DNA of 36,808 nucleotides from Cytobacillus purgationiresistens (lineage in GTDB: Bacteria > Bacillota > Bacilli > Bacillales > Cytobacillaceae), in NCBI RefSeq assembly GCF_030813235.1, contig NZ_JAUSUB010000043.1, positions 1-36,808 of the forward strand, written 5' to 3'. Below, in pieces: positions 34,857-36,808 of this stretch; within the stretch, counting starts at the first letter, position 1, and every line of letters begins with the position of its first letter. The notes below the pieces were generated by a model. That model saw nothing but the letters and a program-made list of their open reading frames with translations, was not told the origin of the DNA and did not search any database. Position numbers and translations under genes: made by a program.

Positions 34857-35087
34857 TTAATCAGACAATTCTAATATACGATTAATTTCAAGCATGATAG
34901 CTTGCTGTTCAAGCTCAAGTAGATTAATAATTTTAATCAAATCAGGAATAGCGCAGTCTATTGTGTACACATTGTCTGCTATCAAACTATAGGTGACTCT
35001 GATTAGTTTTTCTTCTATTTCTGAAAAGTACAATTTTTGATTTAATACACGCTTTAATAAATGTTCCTTTTCATTATCTTGAATCAT
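34857..35087 (-). CDS. Small hypothetical helical protein
   Basis: A 76-residue cytoplasmic protein, mostly helical, with a Leu/Ile-rich C-terminal helix (IPDLIKIINLLELEQQAIML, then EINRILEL). AAAGGAGAG lies 6 nt before the ATG at 35087. No recognised family. It precedes the Spo0E-like gene in the same direction and may share its transcript. Confidence 0.6.
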   Translation of the reverse strand: MIQDNEKEHLLKRVLNQKLYFSEIEEKLIRVTYSLIADNVYTIDCAIPDLIKIINLLELEQQAIMLEINRILELSD

Positions 35088-35305
35088 ATGATCTCTCCTT
35101 TCTTAGCCTAACTCCATGTGCATACAAATAAAAAGTTTTAATTATTATAACGCGCATTAAAACGGAAAGTCAGCCTAATAAAGAGATAAAAAGAATTGTC
35201 TAGCCGTATGAAACAAATTAGCAAATGAAAAACAATGAATTACTTTAGGGTGGCAATTATAAAATCAATTTTTATTTCGATTTTTGTATAAATAAGCATG
35301 ATAAG

Positions 35306-35344
35306 ATACACCACTTATTCCTTTTCAGTAAATAAGTGGTGTAT
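35306..35344. terminator. Long perfect hairpin at the cargo/transfer-gene boundary
   Basis: ATACACCACTTATT and AATAAGTGGTGTAT form a perfect 14-bp stem around 11 nt. The T-run is weak on both sides (TTTCT on plus). It lies 31 nt beyond the stop of the TcpC gene and probably ends that transcript. The rest of 35088-35305 shows nothing definite. Confidence 0.6.
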
Positions 35345-35374
35345 TTCTATACATGTAGATTTACTAAATTATTT

Positions 35375-36286
35375 TCATTCTACAATCATCCAGTTCCTGT
35401 CTTTCTCTAAAATCAATTCATACTGTGAGAATTGTGTTGCCTTTGTCGTCTCATCCAAATATTTCACTGTGACCCAGACTTTTATTTGATTCTCATTTTC
35501 TTGAAATACAGGATTGATTAATTCAGAAAAGACATACGCTTGATTAACTAATGGCAAGGCTTGATCTTTTACATAATAAGCAAGTTCTTTATCCGTGGCA
35601 GTCGGATAAAACGAAAAAAACGTCTCCAAAAACTCGGTCACTTCTTGCACAGTGTCAGAATCAACTGTTCCGTTACTTTCAGATTGTTGTGGTTCATAAT
35701 CCGATTTATTCGGTATACTCCATAAAGTAGGGTTTTGTGTAATTACTAAATTCCCTACATTATCTTGATGTAATAAGATTCGATAGGTCGATCGAACCCT
35801 TTCACTATTTTTATCTTCCGTAATTTTTTGATCTACCGAAAAAACAACCGCATAAGTATCATCCTTTTCTGGTGTCACAGACCAGATATCAATATTACTC
35901 ACGCTGGAACTAGTCGGAATATCATCTCTTACCGTATCGGTATTTAAAGTTTGTAAATCCTCTGTCAAGTAGTCACTGATCTTTTCCGCTCGCTGTTCAA
36001 TGGAATCCTTTTCGTTTTGCCAAGTGTAGTAGTCTTCCACAAAGTTTTTCGTGAAACTCTCAATCGCATTCGTATCTATGATTCTAGTTTCAATGATTTC
36101 TCTTTCATGAACGGTATGCTGATCAATCGCTGTAAAGTTTTTGTAAATTCCAAAGGCAAGACTCCCAATTAAGAGTATCCATAAAAAAGTCACTATTTTT
36201 TTACGAGTTCCAACAGTCCGTACTTTTGTTTTTTTAGGTTTTGTTCCTAGCGTTTGTTTTTCTTTCTTCTTAAACAAACTTTTCAT
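35375..36286 (-). CDS. TcpC-family conjugation protein, Tn916 Orf13-like
   Basis: A 303-residue membrane-anchored subunit of the conjugation machine, similar in layout to Tn916 Orf13, ICEBs1 ConG and pCW3 TcpC. A basic cytoplasmic tail (about 1-30) precedes one membrane helix (about 31-50); the outside part holds two NTF2-like domains (about 65-200 and 215-303) with YYTWQNEKDSIEQRAEKISD and a C-terminal ELILEKDRNWMIVE. I start it at the ATG at 36286, 9 nt after AAAGGA. It follows the NlpC/P60 gene by 15 nt, the order orf14-orf13 of Tn916. Confidence 0.85.
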   Translation of the reverse strand: MKSLFKKKEKQTLGTKPKKTKVRTVGTRKKIVTFLWILLIGSLAFGIYKNFTAIDQHTVHEREIIETRIIDTNAIESFTKNFVEDYYTWQNEKDSIEQRAEKISDYLTEDLQTLNTDTVRDDIPTSSSVSNIDIWSVTPEKDDTYAVVFSVDQKITEDKNSERVRSTYRILLHQDNVGNLVITQNPTLWSIPNKSDYEPQQSESNGTVDSDTVQEVTEFLETFFSFYPTATDKELAYYVKDQALPLVNQAYVFSELINPVFQENENQIKVWVTVKYLDETTKATQFSQYELILEKDRNWMIVE

Positions 36287-36301
36287 CTTGTTCAATCCTT
36301 T

Positions 36302-36720
36302 CTATTGTTTAATACGCCCAGCTCCAATGAGATGCTTTTGCCAGTAAGAAGAAGTCAAATCTGCATAACCAATCGGATCTCCTGCTTGGTACATCTGATT
36401 ATTTCCAACGTAAATTCCCACATGAGTAACATAAGTTCCTGCATTATATGTGGAATGAAAAAACACTAAATCACCAGGTTTTGCTTCTGATAAAGGAATA
36501 GATTCGGTTGCATCATATTGCTGCTGTGCTGTTCGGGGCAAGTTAATCCCTGCCTTTCGATAACTCCATTGTGTCAGTCCACTACAATCAAACGAGGTAT
36601 TCGGATTGTCTCCCCCAAAAACATAGGGGAAACCTTCATATTTTAATGCTTCGTCCATAACAAGCTGAACTAATTCATCATCAAATTGCGGTGACATAAA
36701 ATATTGACTTACCAAATCGA
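36302..36720 (-). pseudogene. 3' exon of an Orf14/CwlT-like NlpC/P60 hydrolase, interrupted by a group II intron
   Basis: This exon encodes the C40 peptidase half of the two-domain cell-wall hydrolase of conjugative elements: DLVSQYFMSPQFDDELVQLV leads into VFGGDNPNTSFDCSGLTQW (catalytic Cys), THVGIYVG (His) and YADLTSSYWQKHLIGAGRIK at the end. The lysozyme-like N-terminal half is not here: homology stops at 36720, where group II intron sequence begins. The frame stays open a little into the intron, which mimics a start codon. If the intron splices, the full protein could still be made from the 5' exon outside the window. Confidence 0.8.
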
Positions 36721-36808
36721 ATAGCGATAGGTAACTCTTTGAAACTATCTCCAAGTTTTCCCTCGCTCCACACCGTGCATGCAACTTTCACCGCACACGG
36801 CGTTCCAT
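36721..36808 (-). mobile_element. Group II intron, 3' end (domains V and VI), partial
   Basis: Read on the minus strand, 36769-36804 forms a domain V hairpin: AACGCCGTGTGCGG, a GAAA-type loop, then TTGCATGCACGGTGT, with CGC as the likely catalytic triad. A domain VI-like hairpin follows (GATAG and CTATC around 36721-36750) with a bulged-A candidate, and the sequence ends CTAT at 36721, matching the AY 3' end of group II introns. The rest of the intron lies beyond the window. Tn5397 carries a group II intron in the same gene, orf14. Confidence 0.8.

Noticed and set aside
35375..36808. Complete orf14-like gene starting at 36784
   Set aside because: The first 20 or so codons are group II intron domain V/VI sequence and not homologous to the hydrolase family.

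Overview
This window looks like a low-GC, endospore-forming Gram-positive bacterium of the family Bacillaceae. The grounds are AT-rich DNA, strong AGGAGG ribosome sites, frequent TTG starts, a HemAT aerotaxis receptor, and SpoVD-like and Spo0E-like sporulation proteins. I cannot name the species from sequence alone.

Region 1 (1-9.1 kb) looks like ordinary chromosome. A 51-bp minisatellite lies at the left edge. It is followed by a nitrate/sulfonate/taurine-class ABC transporter operon (binding lipoprotein, ATPase, permease) that ends in a clean terminator. Next come a 54-residue unknown, a stress-type short-chain dehydrogenase, hemAT, two small membrane proteins, and a secreted metallophosphoesterase with two chitin-binding-like modules. 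The phosphoesterase has a PhoP-box-like repeat upstream.

Region 2 (9.1-13.1 kb) is a gene graveyard. It holds a broken Excalibur protein, a frameshifted zinc-ribbon protein, another stop-riddled small gene, a 5'-truncated DNA methyltransferase running into the tail of a SHOCT protein, and a truncated ImmA/IrrE-type peptidase. A DUF1456 (YehS-like) gene and an SRPBCC gene among them appear intact.

Region 3 (about 13.13 kb to the right edge and beyond) looks like one end of a Tn916/Tn5397-type integrative conjugative element (ICE) on the minus strand. Read in the direction of transcription it has an orf14-like NlpC/P60 gene interrupted by a group II intron, an orf13-like TcpC gene, a large cargo, then orf7-like sigma factor, orf8-like HTH_16 protein, a structured non-coding stretch, a SHOCT-type micro-protein and a large serine recombinase. 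This matches Tn916 gene order. Tn5397 is known to carry both an intron in orf14 and a serine recombinase. The cargo sits where tet(M) lies in Tn916. An IS630-family element has inserted between the cargo and the sigma gene.

The cargo (17.6-35.1 kb) is the most interesting part: an apparent zinc-starvation island controlled by Zur. Near-perfect Zur operators (TCGTAATnATTACGA) lie before two operons. Operon A encodes a FecB-like lipoprotein, FecCD-like permease, FecE-like ATPase, ChlI-like AAA+ ATPase, ChlD-like VWA protein and a CobN-like chelatase, packed with 4- to 8-nt overlaps or a 1-nt gap. No cobalamin biosynthesis gene is in sight. Operon B encodes a flavoprotein with a Cys-rich tail, a short FeoB-like transporter with a Cys-rich gate, a dCTP deaminase (possibly a zinc-independent bypass) and a ZagA/YciC-like COG0523 GTPase. 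Between them lie a second COG0523 GTPase, a decayed ZnuA/AdcA-like zinc-binding lipoprotein gene and a truncated spoVD copy. My reading is that ABC uptake, a chelatase complex, metallochaperone GTPases and a zinc-sparing enzyme form one mobile zinc-acquisition and zinc-economy system. The metal and the chelatase substrate are inferred, not shown.
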